A DNA stretch of 64,000 nt. Source: Nocardioides sp. YR527 (lineage in GTDB: Bacteria; Actinomycetota; Actinomycetes; Propionibacteriales; Nocardioidaceae). A model generated the notes under the pieces. That model saw only the letters and a list, made by a program, of their open reading frames with translations, searched no databases and had not been told where the DNA came from. Both the position numbers and the translations under genes were made by a program. Positions 41,794 to 50,991 of this stretch are shown here, piece after piece; position 1 is the first letter of the stretch, and the number at the start of each line of letters is the position of its first letter. The stretch lies in contig NZ_FNFN01000003.1 in NCBI RefSeq assembly GCF_900101045.1, positions 372,001 through 436,000 of the forward strand. Direction: 5' to 3'.

Positions 41794-41806
41794 CTGCTTT
41801 TCGCGA

Positions 41807-42664
41807 TCAGAGGTAGCGAGCGGCCACCGTGGCGGCGCGGGCGCCGTAGCTGCCGCCGAACATGGCCGCGTGCACGAGCAGCGGGAAGAGCTGGTGGAGG
41901 CCCTGACGGTCCTCCCAGCCCTCGGCGAGGGGAGTCGTGTCCTCGTAGGCGGACGTCATCCGCTCCAGGTGGGGCAGACCGAAGAGCGCGAGCATGGCGA
42001 GGTCGACCTCGCGGTGACCGGCGTACGTCGCCGGGTCGATGAGCCACGCGTCGCCGGTCCGGTCCCAGAGCACGTTGCCGTTCCAGAGGTCGCCGTGGAG
42101 CAGGGCCGGCGGCTCCTCCGGGATCAGCGAGGTCAGCCTCCCGACGACCTGCTCGACGCTCTCGGCGCCGGCGGCGTCGATGGCGCCGCGGTCACGGGCG
42201 GCCCTGAGATAGGGGAGCAGGCGGCGTACGGCATAGAACTCGGCCCAGGTGTCCGCGGGCTTGTTGGGCATCGGCAGCCGGCCGATGAACCCGTCCCTGT
42301 CGGCGCCGAAACCAGAGACCGGGGTGCTGTGGAGGCGCGCGAGCGCGCGGCCGAGCTCCTCGGCGGTCTCGGCGTTGGGGCGTCCGGGCTCGATCCAGCG
42401 CAGGACCAGGCAGTCGGGCTCGGCGGCGAGGACCTCGGGGACCTTCACCGCACCCGACTCCTCCAGCCGGCGCAGCCCGCGGGCCTCGGCGGCGACGAAG
42501 TCGTCACGCGGCGGGGAGAGGGCCTTCATCAGCACCAGCGAGCCGTCACTGAGCCGGATCTTGGTGGCTGTCGAGATGTCACCGCCCGCGACCGGAGATG
42601 TGCTCACCACCGCCGCCCCGAGCAGCTGCTCGGCGCGACGGGCGACCGCGGGCTGACGGGTCAC
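41807..42664 (-). CDS. Fructosamine kinase family protein
   Basis: This 285-residue kinase-like protein phosphorylates sugars attached to protein amines in its best known relatives. It has the N-terminal nucleotide-binding lobe (GDISTATKIRLSDGSLVLMKAL), the catalytic loop LLHGDLWNGNVLWD with Asp and Asn, and the metal Asp in WLIDPATYAGHREVDLAML. The GTG start overlaps the stop of the upstream phosphatase gene (GTGA). The pairing of a fructosamine kinase with a low-molecular-weight phosphatase is frequent in bacteria and suggests a shared deglycation role. Confidence 0.9.
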   Translation of the reverse strand: MTRQPAVARRAEQLLGAAVVSTSPVAGGDISTATKIRLSDGSLVLMKALSPPRDDFVAAEARGLRRLEESGAVKVPEVLAAEPDCLVLRWIEPGRPNAETAEELGRALARLHSTPVSGFGADRDGFIGRLPMPNKPADTWAEFYAVRRLLPYLRAARDRGAIDAAGAESVEQVVGRLTSLIPEEPPALLHGDLWNGNVLWDRTGDAWLIDPATYAGHREVDLAMLALFGLPHLERMTSAYEDTTPLAEGWEDRQGLHQLFPLLVHAAMFGGSYGARAATVAARYL

Positions 42665-43122
42665 GAACCGGGCCTCGCCGCGGCCACGGATGCCACGATC
42701 GCATCACTCGTACGCTCCACCATCGACAGCACCTCCCGGAATCCCTCGGCACCACCGTAATAGGGATCGGGTACGTCCCCGGGCCCTTCGGGATCGAAAT
42801 CACGGAACATCCGCAGCCCGCTCTCCGGTGCCTGACCAGCCAGATCGGCCAGATTGTCGGCATCCATCGCGAGCACCAGGTCGTACGTCTCGGGGTCCCC
42901 GACCGGCCACTGCCGGGCCCGGTGGCGCTCGGGGTCGTAGCCCGCCTCGAGCAGCGTCGCGGCTGCCCTGCGGTCCATCTTCTCGCCCGTGTGCCAACCG
43001 CCTGTGCCGGCTGAGACGAGGTCGACGTCGTCGAGCCCGGAACCGTCGAGACGGTCCCGCAGGACCACCTCCGCCATCGGAGAACGGCAGATGTTGCCCA
43101 GGCAGACGACGGCGATCCTCAT
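42661..43122 (-). CDS. Low molecular weight protein-tyrosine-phosphatase
   Basis: This 153-residue phosphatase has the P-loop CLGNICRSPM near the N-terminus (nucleophile Cys7, Arg13) and the general acid in DPYYGG. It dephosphorylates tyrosine, or, in partnership with fructosamine kinase neighbours, phosphorylated ketoamines. Length and motif spacing are normal. It overlaps the kinase gene by 4 bases as first gene of the pair. Confidence 0.94.
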   Translation of the reverse strand: MRIAVVCLGNICRSPMAEVVLRDRLDGSGLDDVDLVSAGTGGWHTGEKMDRRAAATLLEAGYDPERHRARQWPVGDPETYDLVLAMDADNLADLAGQAPESGLRMFRDFDPEGPGDVPDPYYGGAEGFREVLSMVERTSDAIVASVAAARPGS

Positions 43123-43176
43123 GGCCCGAGTTTTACATTTCGGCCAAGGACTCGTGGCGGATGTCGAAACTGGGCC

Positions 43177-43569
43177 TCACTCGTCGCTGTCCGGCCACAC
43201 GCGGTCGAGGCCCCAGCCGACGATCGAGATGATGATGCCACCGAGGACCGCCGCCCAGAATCCGTCGACGTGGAAACCCACTCCGGTCGGGCCGAGGATC
43301 CACGCGGTCAGGCCGAGCATCGCCGCGTTGATCACCAGCAGGAGCAGGCCCAGGGTGAGCAGGATGAACGGGAACGCGAAGAACGTCACGACCGGCTTGA
43401 CGAAGGACGACACGAGACCGAGCACGAGGGCGACGATCAGCAGCGGGAGCAGCTTCTGCTTGACCTCCTCCATGCCGCTGGTCGGGCCGTCGAAGTAGAT
43501 CCCGCCGACGAGCCAGGTTGCCACGGCCAGAGCGACGGCGTTGGAGATGAGCCAGGTCACGATGCGCAT
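43177..43569 (-). CDS. Phage-holin-family (PF04020-like) membrane protein
   Basis: This 130-residue protein has four membrane helices: TWLISNAVALAVATWLVGG, KLLPLLIVALVLGLVSSFV, ILLTLGLLLLVINAAMLGL and GFWAAVLGGIIISIVGWGL. The segment VKPVVTFFAFPFILLTLG is the mark of a family of small membrane proteins called phage holin family, which is common in bacterial chromosomes and not a sign of a prophage. The start at 43569 (MRIVTW) is preferred because the frame further upstream overlaps the GntR gene in shadow. Function unknown. Confidence 0.85.
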   Translation of the reverse strand: MRIVTWLISNAVALAVATWLVGGIYFDGPTSGMEEVKQKLLPLLIVALVLGLVSSFVKPVVTFFAFPFILLTLGLLLLVINAAMLGLTAWILGPTGVGFHVDGFWAAVLGGIIISIVGWGLDRVWPDSDE

Positions 43570-43633
43570 GCTCGTGAGTGTGGCAGGCTCCGCGCGACGT
43601 ACATAAGGGGCGCGCGCGAGGTGTGGCGACTGT

Positions 43634-43649
43634 GTTACCCCGGGGTCAC
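43634..43649. promoter_or_regulatory. Palindrome GTTACCCCGGGGTCAC
   Basis: Near-perfect 16-base palindrome overlapping the end of the GntR gene, 65 bases before the holin-like gene start on the minus strand. Similar sites are at 47624-47639 (GTTACCCCGGGGCAAC) and 47471-47488. Confidence 0.35.
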
Positions 43650-44326
43650 CGCTCCAGGCGGAGCGCCTTGCAGATGGCGTGGGCGGCGTCGGCGAGGTGC
43701 TTCTGCAGGAACTGTTCGGCGTCGTGGATGCGGTCGGCGTCGAGGAGCCGGACCAGGGCGGCGTGGTCCTCGGCCTGGTCGTGGGCGTTGCGGCGGATGC
43801 GGTCGACCTGGGCGAGCGAGAGCTTGAGCTCGAGGACCAGATGCTCCTGCATCGCCACCAGCCGCGGTGATCCGGTGAGGGACACCAGCGAGAGATGGAA
43901 GGCGAGGTGGCGCTCGTTGAGCTCGCGGTAGGTCGCGCGCTCGGAGTGGACCGCCGAGATGTACGCATCGAGCGACTCGTGCACGGCCCGGCGGGCCTCG
44001 TCGGTGGCGTCACGCCAGTTGCGCACCCCGGCACCTTCGAGCACCCAGCGGGCGGCGCAGACGTCACGGACCGAGGCGGCCTCGGGGGTGGCGACGGCGA
44101 CGCCCTTGTTGGGAGCGCGGGTGGCCAGGCCCTCGGCGACCAGGATGGTCAGCGCCTCGCGCACCGTGGAGCGGCCGACGCCGAGCGACTCGGCGAGACC
44201 GTGCTCGCGCAGCGGGGTGCCCGACTCGAGCTCACCCTCGAACACCGCCCGGCGGAGCTCGTCGGCGACACGGTCGACCGTCGATGCGGGTTCGTCCAGG
44301 GTGAGCGACTCGAACATGGGACCCAT
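43646..44326 (-). CDS. GntR family regulator, FadR/FCD subfamily
   Basis: This 226-residue regulator has an N-terminal winged helix (residues about 15-80) with LREHGLAESLGVGRSTVREALTIL and the wing GLATRAPNKGVAVA, then a helical FCD domain with likely metal ligands (Asp and His in the DAYISAVH, NERHLAFHLSLVSL and HAALVRLLD segments). Two start codons (MGPM or MFES) are possible. It is divergent from the dimethylargininase gene, with ATTGTCTGACAAT between them. It probably represses itself and that operon, with a small carboxylate or amino acid effector. Confidence 0.92.
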   Translation of the reverse strand: MGPMFESLTLDEPASTVDRVADELRRAVFEGELESGTPLREHGLAESLGVGRSTVREALTILVAEGLATRAPNKGVAVATPEAASVRDVCAARWVLEGAGVRNWRDATDEARRAVHESLDAYISAVHSERATYRELNERHLAFHLSLVSLTGSPRLVAMQEHLVLELKLSLAQVDRIRRNAHDQAEDHAALVRLLDADRIHDAEQFLQKHLADAAHAICKALRLER

Positions 44327-44387
44327 TGTCCTATCTGCGCGCTGTCTTCCGGTGCTGACCGTCCATGCCCTAACCTATCCTTACCCA

Positions 44388-44400
44388 ATTGTCTGACAAT
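44388..44400. promoter_or_regulatory. GntR operator
   Basis: ATTGTCTGACAAT is a perfect inverted repeat with 6-base arms and one central base in the divergent promoter of the GntR and ddaH genes. A degenerate half (CAGGCAAT) follows. Confidence 0.65.
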
Positions 44401-44444
44401 CAGGCAATCGGACGATCCGACGATCTGACCCGAGAGGGGTATAC

Positions 44445-45335
44445 GTGAGCACATCGCTGAGCTGGGGCCGTCACTACCTGATGACCGAGCCGACGCACTA
44501 CCGCATCGACTACGCCATCAACCCGTTCATGGACACCGAGATCCAGCCGGATCCGGTCCGTGCTCGCACGCAGTGGGACACCCTGAAGGCGACCATCGAG
44601 GAGCTCGGTGGCCGCGTCGACGTCATCGCGCCGCGAGCGGACAGCCCCGACATGGTCTACGCGATGAACCTCGGGTTCGCGGCCACCCTCGCGGACGGCC
44701 GGAGCCACGTGCTCCTCTCCCACATGCGCTTCCCCGAGCGCCGCAACGAGACCGACTCCGCGGTCGAGTGGTTCGCCACGAACGGCTGGGGGACGGCGTA
44801 CGTCGGCAAGGACGGGGTCGGACCGACCTTCGAGGCGGGTGACGTCTTCCCGTTCGCCGGTCACCTGATCGCCGGCACCGGGCCGCGCACCGACGAGATG
44901 GCGCTGAAGACCCTGGCGACCGAGATGGGTGTGCGCGTCCTGGGCGTGCGGACGACCCACTCGGGGATGTACCACCTCGACCTGGCCTTCTGCCCGCTCG
45001 ACGAGCGCCGCGCGATCATCTGCCCGGACGCGCTCGCTCCCGAGTCGGCGCAGGCGCTCGTCGACCTGGTCCCCGAGCCGCTGTTCATCACCGAGGAGGA
45101 GGCGCTCAGCACCTTCGCCGCCAACTCGATCGTGATCGGCCGCACCATCGTGATGCCGTCCTGCCCGGACCGCATCCGGCCGATCCTCGAGGGCTGGGGC
45201 TTCACGATCCGGATCGTCGAGATGAGCGAGCTCCACCTCGGTGGAGGGTCGGTCCGCTGCGTCACCAACCCGCTCGACATCGTGGTCGGCCGCGACGTCC
45301 CCGTGGTTTACGGGGGCGAGGTCATCCCGACCTAG
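44445..45335 (+). CDS. ddaH: Dimethylarginine dimethylaminohydrolase family protein
   Basis: This 296-residue pentein-fold enzyme hydrolyses methylated arginines to citrulline and methylamines in its best known relatives. It has the expected catalytic residues: His in GMYHLDLAFCPL and Cys in GGGSVRCVTNPL near the C-terminus, with the acidic segment GVGPTFEAGDVFPF holding a conserved Glu and Asp. GAGAGGGG precedes the GTG start. It is divergent from a GntR regulator and followed 11 bases later by an aminotransferase. Arginine deiminase-like or amidinotransferase activity is the alternative within the superfamily. Confidence 0.88.
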   Translation: MSTSLSWGRHYLMTEPTHYRIDYAINPFMDTEIQPDPVRARTQWDTLKATIEELGGRVDVIAPRADSPDMVYAMNLGFAATLADGRSHVLLSHMRFPERRNETDSAVEWFATNGWGTAYVGKDGVGPTFEAGDVFPFAGHLIAGTGPRTDEMALKTLATEMGVRVLGVRTTHSGMYHLDLAFCPLDERRAIICPDALAPESAQALVDLVPEPLFITEEEALSTFAANSIVIGRTIVMPSCPDRIRPILEGWGFTIRIVEMSELHLGGGSVRCVTNPLDIVVGRDVPVVYGGEVIPT

Positions 45336-45338
45336 GAT
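45333..45338 (+). promoter_or_regulatory. Possible -10 of a leaderless aminotransferase transcript
   Basis: TAGGAT overlaps the ddaH stop and is followed by 8 bases and the ATG at 45347; no ribosome site precedes that ATG. Confidence 0.4.
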
Positions 45339-45346
45339 CTCACGAT

Positions 45347-46426
45347 ATGAGCACCCCACAGCCCCGTCCCAGTGTTGCCGCTATGCCTGCGTACGTCGCG
45401 GGCAAGCCGCCGGTCGAGCGGCCCGGCCTGGTGACCTACAAGCTCTCCTCGAACGAGAACCCGTTCGAGCCCCTCGGCGGCGTCCTCGAGGTCGCCGCCG
45501 AGGCGGCCGGCCGGGTCAACCGCTACCCGGACGCGGGCAGCACCGAGCTCTACGACGCGATCGCCAAGGCCTACGGCGTGCCCGCCGAGGAGCTCGCGCT
45601 GTCGACGGGGGCTGTGGCGCTCATCTTCCAGCTGGTCTCGGCCTACTGCGGTCCCGAGGACGAGGTCGTCTTCGCCTGGCGCAGCTTCGAGGCCTACCCG
45701 ATCGCGGTGCTCGCGGCCGGCGCCACCGCGGTGAAGGTGCCGGTCATCGACGGCGGTCGGCACGACCTCGACGCGATGGCGGCGGCCATCACGGAGCGTA
45801 CGAAGGTCGTCTTCGTCTGCACCCCCAACAACCCCACCGGCACCTCGGTCACCCAGACCGAGCTCGACGCCTTCCTCGGGAAGGTGCCCGAGCACGTGCT
45901 GGTCGTGGTCGACGAGGCCTACGCCGAGTTCGTCCGGATGGACGACGCCGTCGACGGCGTCGCCACCTACCGCGGCAGGTCGAACGTGGTCGTGCTGCGT
46001 ACGTTCTCCAAGGCCTACGGGCTGGCCGGCTTCCGGGTCGGCTACGCCTTCGCCCCCGCGCCGATCGCTGCCATCCTGCGGGCGATGGCGCTGCCCTTCG
46101 GCGTCAACGTGGTCGCCCAGGCCGCCGGTGTCGCCTCGCTCGAGCGGCAGGCCGAGCTGTTGGCGCGCGTCGACGACGTGGTGACCGAGCGGGCCCGGGT
46201 GGTCGAGGGCGTACGCGCCGCCGGCTGGGACATCCCCGACGCCCAGGGCAACTTCGTCTGGTTGGCCTTCGAGTCGGCCGAGCGCTGCGCCGCGTTCGCC
46301 GCGGCCGCCGACGAGGTCGGCCTGATGGTCCGTCCCTACCCGCCCGAGGGCGTACGTGTCTCGATCGGCGAGGCCGAGGCCAACACGCGCCTCATCGAGC
46401 TCGCGGGTTCGTTCCCGAAGGGCTGA
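45347..46426 (+). CDS. Histidinol-phosphate/aromatic aminotransferase family
   Basis: This 359-residue class I PLP enzyme has the HisC-like order: KLSSNENPFEPLGG near the N-terminus, NRYPDAGSTELYDAIA, TPNNPTGTSVT, VVVDEAYAEFV, and the Schiff-base lysine in TFSKAYGLAGFRVGY. HisC2/PatA-type proteins use aromatic amino acids or histidinol phosphate. No histidine biosynthesis genes are nearby, and the partner is a dimethylargininase under a GntR regulator, so an amino acid catabolic role is more likely than histidine synthesis. Confidence 0.87.
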   Translation: MSTPQPRPSVAAMPAYVAGKPPVERPGLVTYKLSSNENPFEPLGGVLEVAAEAAGRVNRYPDAGSTELYDAIAKAYGVPAEELALSTGAVALIFQLVSAYCGPEDEVVFAWRSFEAYPIAVLAAGATAVKVPVIDGGRHDLDAMAAAITERTKVVFVCTPNNPTGTSVTQTELDAFLGKVPEHVLVVVDEAYAEFVRMDDAVDGVATYRGRSNVVVLRTFSKAYGLAGFRVGYAFAPAPIAAILRAMALPFGVNVVAQAAGVASLERQAELLARVDDVVTERARVVEGVRAAGWDIPDAQGNFVWLAFESAERCAAFAAAADEVGLMVRPYPPEGVRVSIGEAEANTRLIELAGSFPKG

Positions 46427-46449
46427 TAGCCGGCATCGCTCGGCCAAAT

Positions 46450-46489
46450 AGCAGAGGTCCAACAGCTTCGATGCTGCTGGACCTCTGCT
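46450..46489. terminator. Two-way terminator hairpin
   Basis: AGCAGAGGTCCAACAGC pairs with GCTGCTGGACCTCTGCT (one mismatch) around a short loop. It lies between the convergent aminotransferase and PDVP-repeat genes and suits both. Confidence 0.85.
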
Positions 46490-46511
46490 CGTTGTGTGCG
46501 GGTGGATGCCT

Positions 46512-47186
46512 CTACGGCAGCGGGAGCTTCCCGAGGATCGAGCTGAGGAGGTCGGTCAGGATCGGGCCGACGACCGGGAGGCTGTTGACGATGCCCAGCA
46601 GGCTGTCGGTGACGCCGGGGAGCTCGGGCACGCCGGGCACGCCGGGGACGTCGGGGATCGGAACGTCCGGGATCGGAACGTCGGGAATCGGGACGTCCGG
46701 TACGGGAACGTCCGGCACGGGAACATCCGGGACCGGAACGTCTGCGGCAGGAACGTCCGCGGCGGGAACGTCCGGAGTCTCCGGGATCCCGGGACCGTCA
46801 GGGACGTCCGGAACGTCAGGGATCGGCGTGTCGGGAACGTCCGGTGTTTCGGGAACGTCAGGGGTCTCCGGGACGTCAGGTACGTCCGGAACGTCGGGAA
46901 CGTCCGGGGTCTCCGGGGTGCCGGGTACGTCCGGGGTCTCCGGCACATCCGGGGTGCCGGGAACGTCCGGGGTCTCCGGCACATCCGGGGTGCCCGGGAC
47001 GTCCGGGGTGTCGGGGACGTCCGGAGTGTCCGGAACGTCGGGAACGTCGGGGATCGGAGTGCCCGGGGTGCCGGGGACCGGAGGGTCAGGGATTGGTGGT
47101 GGAACAGGGCTGGCCATGACGGGTGCGGCGACCGTGGCCAGTGCGAGTCCAGCGACGACGGCGGCGATTCGAGTCCGAGAATTCAC
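46512..47186 (-). CDS. Secreted Pro-Asp-Val-Pro repeat protein
   Basis: This 224-residue protein has a Sec signal peptide (TRIAAVVAGLALATVAAPVMA) and then about 140 residues of P-D-V-P-type repeats. Variants come in blocks: PDVPDTP, PDVPETP, PDVPGTP, then IPDVP and VPDVP, with AADVP near the end. A C-terminal hydrophobic helix region follows (VTDSLLGIVNSLPVVGPILTDLLSSIL). The repeat is strongly acidic and proline-rich, so it should be extended, perhaps spanning the wall with the C-terminal helix at the membrane. GTG start with AAGGAGA upstream. No family recognised. The promoter region is AT-rich. Confidence 0.8.
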   Translation of the reverse strand: MNSRTRIAAVVAGLALATVAAPVMASPVPPPIPDPPVPGTPGTPIPDVPDVPDTPDVPDTPDVPGTPDVPETPDVPGTPDVPETPDVPGTPETPDVPDVPDVPDVPETPDVPETPDVPDTPIPDVPDVPDGPGIPETPDVPAADVPAADVPVPDVPVPDVPVPDVPIPDVPIPDVPIPDVPGVPGVPELPGVTDSLLGIVNSLPVVGPILTDLLSSILGKLPLP

Positions 47187-47661
47187 GAAATCTCCTTATG
47201 TTTGCTCTAAGGTCGTGCCGAATGAATCCTGAAGCGAATTGAAGCATCAAGTCAAGAACTTTCTTGAACTTATTGATTGCTATTCCTTCGGCCGAATCAG
47301 TGGCGTAGACTCATCTGATCGCAATTCACGAACAGTGAAGATTGAACTTCATCGCAAACGAGACCAAACGTGGTCTTGGCAGGTGAAGGGCCCCGGGTTC
47401 CGCGGTTTTCGTCGGAATAGGTCGTTGCGATATCGGTTCTCGACGCCGATAGTGGTGGCGCGTTTCTGCAATTACCCCGTGGGGTAATAGGGCCGGGATG
47501 AAACGCGTTTACCACTCCATGGAATTCGATCCCATGGGGTCCTCGTCGTGGTATGCCATGCCAATTCGATAGGTAGTGAAGCCGAAATCGGATCCGGGAC
47601 GAGCGGCGCCGACCCGGCGGTTCGTTACCCCGGGGCAACCTGGATCGGTCAGGCTTGGCCC
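47187..47661. other. AT-richer intergenic region with palindromes
   Basis: This 475-base stretch lies between the divergent PDVP-repeat and transglutaminase genes and is notably AT-richer than the rest. It holds ATTACCCCGTGGGGTAAT (47471-47488, perfect 8-base arms), CCATGG...CCATGG (47519-47539), and GTTACCCCGGGGCAAC (47624-47639). An 82-codon frame at 47239-47487 begins with TTG and has no ribosome site, so I do not count it as a gene. It probably contains both promoters and their operators. Confidence 0.5.
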
Positions 47662-50600
47662 ATGTCGATCAAGGTTGCGCTCGAACATCGGACCACCTAC
47701 GAGTTCGCGCAGCCGGTAGGAGTCGGCCCACACGTCGTACGCCTGCGCCCGGCGCCACACACCCGGACCCCGATCGAGGCCTACTCGCTCTCGGTGACGC
47801 CGGCGGCGCACTTCATCAATTGGCAGCAGGACCCGTTCGGCAACTGGCTCGCGCGACTGGTCTTCCCGGAGAAGACCGACAAGCTCGAGGTCACCGTGGG
47901 GCTGGTCGCCGACATGGTGGTGATCAACCCGTTCGACTTCTTCGTGGAGGAGTACGCCGAGACCTTCCCCTTCGACTACGAGCCGCAGCTGAAGGCCGAC
48001 CTGGCGCCGTACCTCCGCGACGTCGAGTCGGCGACGGCGGCCGACACCTGGCGGCAGCGGCTGCCGGCCCTGCCCGAGGACGGCCTCCGCACCGTCGACT
48101 TCCTGGCAAGTGTCAACCAGGCGGTCAACGCGGACGTCGCCTACTCGGTGCGGATGGAGCCGGGCGTACAGACTCCCGACGAGACCCTGCGCCTGGGCAT
48201 CGGCTCGTGCCGCGACTCGGCGTGGCTGCTGGTTTCCGTGCTGCGTCAGTACGGCCTCGCGGCCCGGTTCGTCTCCGGCTATCTGGTGCAGCTGGCCGCC
48301 GACCAGGAGTCGCTCGACGGCCCCTCCGGCCCGACCGAGGACTTCACCGACCTGCACGCGTGGTGCGAGGTGTTCGTTCCCGGAGCCGGCTGGATCGGGC
48401 TCGACCCGACCTCGGCCCTGTTCGCGGGTGAGGGCCACATCCCGCTCTCGGCGACCCCGCACCCGTCCTCCGCGGCTCCGATCGAGGGCGCCACCGACCC
48501 GGTCGAGGTCACCTTCTCCTTCGCCAACGAGGTCACCCGGATCCACGAGGACCCTCGGGTGACGTTGCCCTACACCGGCCAGGAGTGGGCCCGGATCGAC
48601 GCGCTGGGCGACGTCGTCGACCAGCGCCTCCAGGCGGCCGGCGTCGAGCTGACCGTGGGCGGCGAGCCGACGTTCGTGTCGTTGGACGACCAGACGAGTG
48701 CCCAGTGGAACACCGACGCCGACGGCCCGCACAAGCGAGAGCTGGCCGCTGATCTGGCCGAACGCCTGCGCAAGGTCTACGGCAAGGGTGGGATCGTCCA
48801 CCGCGGCCAGGGCAAGTGGTACCCCGGCGAGCCGCTCCCGCGCTGGAACATCGACCTGCAGTGGCGTACGGACGGTGAGCCCCTCTGGAGCGACCCCACC
48901 CTCTTCGCCGACCCCTGGCCCCCCGCCGAGGCGTCACGTACGTCGGCCGAGACGTCACCCGCGTCGGCCGAGACGTCACCCGATGACAACTCGGCCGACC
49001 TAAGTGACGCTTCGGCCGACCGCGCTGACGCCTCGGCAGTTGGCTCTCGCATCGCCAGGATCCTCGGGCTCCCGGAGGAGCAGGTGTTCGCGGCGTACGA
49101 GGATCCGCTGGCGAAGATCGCCCAGGAGGTACGCCGACCGGCGGGGCCGAGGCCGGACGACGCCGCGAACCGCGGCGACCTGAACGTCACCGAGCTCGAC
49201 AAGGAGGTCACCGAGCCGGTCGGCTGGGTGATCCCGATCAACACCAACGACGGGGAGTGGACGAGCCCGCATTGGCGGTTCCGGCGCGGACGGCTGGTGC
49301 TGGCCCCGGGTACGTCGGCGGTCGGGCTGCGGCTGCCACTCGACTCGATCTCCTGGCACGACCCGGAGTTCCAGGGCGAGCCGTCCTACCTGACCGCGGG
49401 GGAGCCGCTGGACTCCGCGGTCCCGCAGGTCACCGTCACCGACCCCGACGAGGCGCCGACCACCGCGCTCGCGATCGAGGAGCGTGACGGGCTGGTCCAC
49501 GTGTTCCTGCCGCCGACCGACCGGCTGGACGACTACGCGGCCTTGCTCCGGGTGATCGAGCAGGCAGTGACCGAGGCCGGTACGCAGGTGGTGCTCGAGG
49601 GCTACGGCCCGCCGCCCGACTCCCGCCTGGCCCGGCTGACGGTCACCCCGGACCCCGGCGTGATCGAGGTCAACGTCCAGCCGACCGCGAGCTGGGCGGA
49701 GCAGCGTGAGCTGATCACGACGCTCTACGAGCAGGCCAGACAGGTCCGCCTGTCGACGGAGAAGTTCGACCTCGACGGCCTCCACACCGGCACCGGCGGC
49801 GGCAACCACCTCACCCTCGGCGGCCGGACCCCGGAGCGCAGCCCCCTGCTCCGCCGCCCCGACCTGCTGGCCAGCCTGATCCGCTACTGGCAGCGTCATC
49901 CCTCCCTCTCCTACCTCTTCTCCGGCCGCTTCATCGGCCCGACCAGCCAGGCGCCGAGGTTCGACGAGGGCCGCCCGGAGGCGGTCTACGAGATGGAGAT
50001 CGCCCTCCAGGAGGTCGCCCGGATCACCCGTGAGGACCCCGAACCCCGTCCGTGGATGATCGACCGCGCGCTGCGCCACCTGCTCACCGACCTGACCGGC
50101 AACACCCACCGGGCCGAGTTCTGCATCGACAAGCTCTACTCTCCGGACTCCTCCCGAGGACGTCTCGGGCTCCTCGAGCTCCGCGGCTTCGAGATGCCGC
50201 CGCACCCGCAGATGGCCCTCCTCCAGTCGCTCCTGGTCCGGAGCCTGGTCGCCTGGTTCTGGGAGGAGCCGTACGAGGCGCCCCTGATCCGCCACGGAAG
50301 CGCCCTCCACGAGGACTTTCTGCTCCCGCAGGGGTGCCTGCGCGACATCGAGGAGGTCGTGGCCGACCTGCGCCGTCACGGAATCCCGTTCGAGTCGCAG
50401 TGGCTGGCGGCGTACGCCGAGTTCCGTTTTCCGCGGATCGGGTTCGCGCGCGTAGGAGACGTCGAGCTCGAGCTCCGGCAGGCGATCGAGCCGTGGAACG
50501 TGCTCGGTGAGGAGGCGACCGGCACCGGGACGGCTCGCTACGTCGACTCCTCGGTCGAGCGGGTCCAGATCTCGGCGACAGGGATCGACCTCGACCGGCA

Positions 50601-50991
50601 GCTGGTGACGTGTCAGGGTGTTCCGGTGCCGTTGACCCCGACCTCCGTCCCGGAGACGTTCTATGCCGGTGTCCGGTTCAAGGCATGGAGCCCGTGGTCG
50701 AGCCTCCATCCGAGCATCGACACCCAGGCGCCGCTGCACTTCGACGTCGTCGACATCGCCTCCGAGACCAGCCTCGGCGGCGCGACGTACCACGTCGTGC
50801 ACCCGGGCGGCCGCAGCTACGACCACCCGCCGGTGAACGCCAACGAGGCCGAGGCGCGGCGGGCGAGCAGGTTCGAGGCGCGCGGCCACACCTCCGGACG
50901 GCTGGACGTCGCGGAGATGCGCGAGCGCGCGGCCCGCGCCACCACTCCTGACAACCCGCACACCCTGGACCTCCGACGGGTGGTGCGGTGA
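47662..50991 (+). CDS. Large transglutaminase-like protein with DUF2126
   Basis: This 1109-residue protein has an N-terminal bacterial transglutaminase domain (residues 1-290) with the triad C183 (GSCRDSAWL), H232 (DLHAWCEVF) and D248 (GLDPTSA), then the long DUF2126 region with [17 protein letters not shown], a late [10 protein letters not shown] and [21 protein letters not shown] variable linker at residues about 422-460 is coded by 21-base repeats shared with the E2 gene at 61.8 kb. The start at 47662 matches family N-termini ([15 protein letters not shown]). The next gene, an ATP-grasp/alpha-E fusion, overlaps by 4 bases. These families co-occur widely and are predicted to make and modify a peptide, but no product is known. 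Confidence 0.92.
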   Translation: MSIKVALEHRTTYEFAQPVGVGPHVVRLRPAPHTRTPIEAYSLSVTPAAHFINWQQDPFGNWLARLVFPEKTDKLEVTVGLVADMVVINPFDFFVEEYAETFPFDYEPQLKADLAPYLRDVESATAADTWRQRLPALPEDGLRTVDFLASVNQAVNADVAYSVRMEPGVQTPDETLRLGIGSCRDSAWLLVSVLRQYGLAARFVSGYLVQLAADQESLDGPSGPTEDFTDLHAWCEVFVPGAGWIGLDPTSALFAGEGHIPLSATPHPSSAAPIEGATDPVEVTFSFANEVTRIHEDPRVTLPYTGQEWARIDALGDVVDQRLQAAGVELTVGGEPTFVSLDDQTSAQWNTDADGPHKRELAADLAERLRKVYGKGGIVHRGQGKWYPGEPLPRWNIDLQWRTDGEPLWSDPTLFADPWPPAEASRTSAETSPASAETSPDDNSADLSDASADRADASAVGSRIARILGLPEEQVFAAYEDPLAKIAQEVRRPAGPRPDDAANRGDLNVTELDKEVTEPVGWVIPINTNDGEWTSPHWRFRRGRLVLAPGTSAVGLRLPLDSISWHDPEFQGEPSYLTAGEPLDSAVPQVTVTDPDEAPTTALAIEERDGLVHVFLPPTDRLDDYAALLRVIEQAVTEAGTQVVLEGYGPPPDSRLARLTVTPDPGVIEVNVQPTASWAEQRELITTLYEQARQVRLSTEKFDLDGLHTGTGGGNHLTLGGRTPERSPLLRRPDLLASLIRYWQRHPSLSYLFSGRFIGPTSQAPRFDEGRPEAVYEMEIALQEVARITREDPEPRPWMIDRALRHLLTDLTGNTHRAEFCIDKLYSPDSSRGRLGLLELRGFEMPPHPQMALLQSLLVRSLVAWFWEEPYEAPLIRHGSALHEDFLLPQGCLRDIEEVVADLRRHGIPFESQWLAAYAEFRFPRIGFARVGDVELELRQAIEPWNVLGEEATGTGTARYVDSSVERVQISATGIDLDRQLVTCQGVPVPLTPTSVPETFYAGVRFKAWSPWSSLHPSIDTQAPLHFDVVDIASETSLGGATYHVVHPGGRSYDHPPVNANEAEARRASRFEARGHTSGRLDVAEMRERAARATTPDNPHTLDLRRVVR
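48925..48987 (+). repeat. Tandem 21-base repeat coding a linker in the transglutaminase
   Basis: Three 21-base units beginning GCCGAGRCGTCACN code for [21 protein letters not shown]. Further degenerate units run to 49037, where TGACGCCTCGGC is the inverted partner of GCCGAGGCGTCA at the left end. The same unit occurs at 61819-61902 in an unrelated gene. Confidence 0.75.

Noticed and set aside
43177-43569. Holin-like gene as a sign of a prophage
   Set aside because: The family is common in bacterial chromosomes, and no other phage gene is near.
46620-47090. Short regular repeats that could look like a CRISPR array
   Set aside because: Units are 9-18 bases without unique spacers and keep a reading frame; they code for PDVP repeats.
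45241-47232. 663-codon plus-strand frame with Gly-Thr-Ser repeats
   Set aside because: The repeat is the complement of the PDVP-coding repeat. The minus strand has a signal peptide, a ribosome site and a sensible C-terminus, while this frame runs out of the aminotransferase gene in the wrong phase.
47239-47487. 82-codon frame in the AT-rich intergenic region
   Set aside because: TTG start without ribosome site, basic composition without pattern, and it runs through the palindromic promoter elements.
49000-50961. 653-codon minus-strand frame
   Set aside because: Shadow of the DUF2126 region; no recognisable domain or ribosome site.
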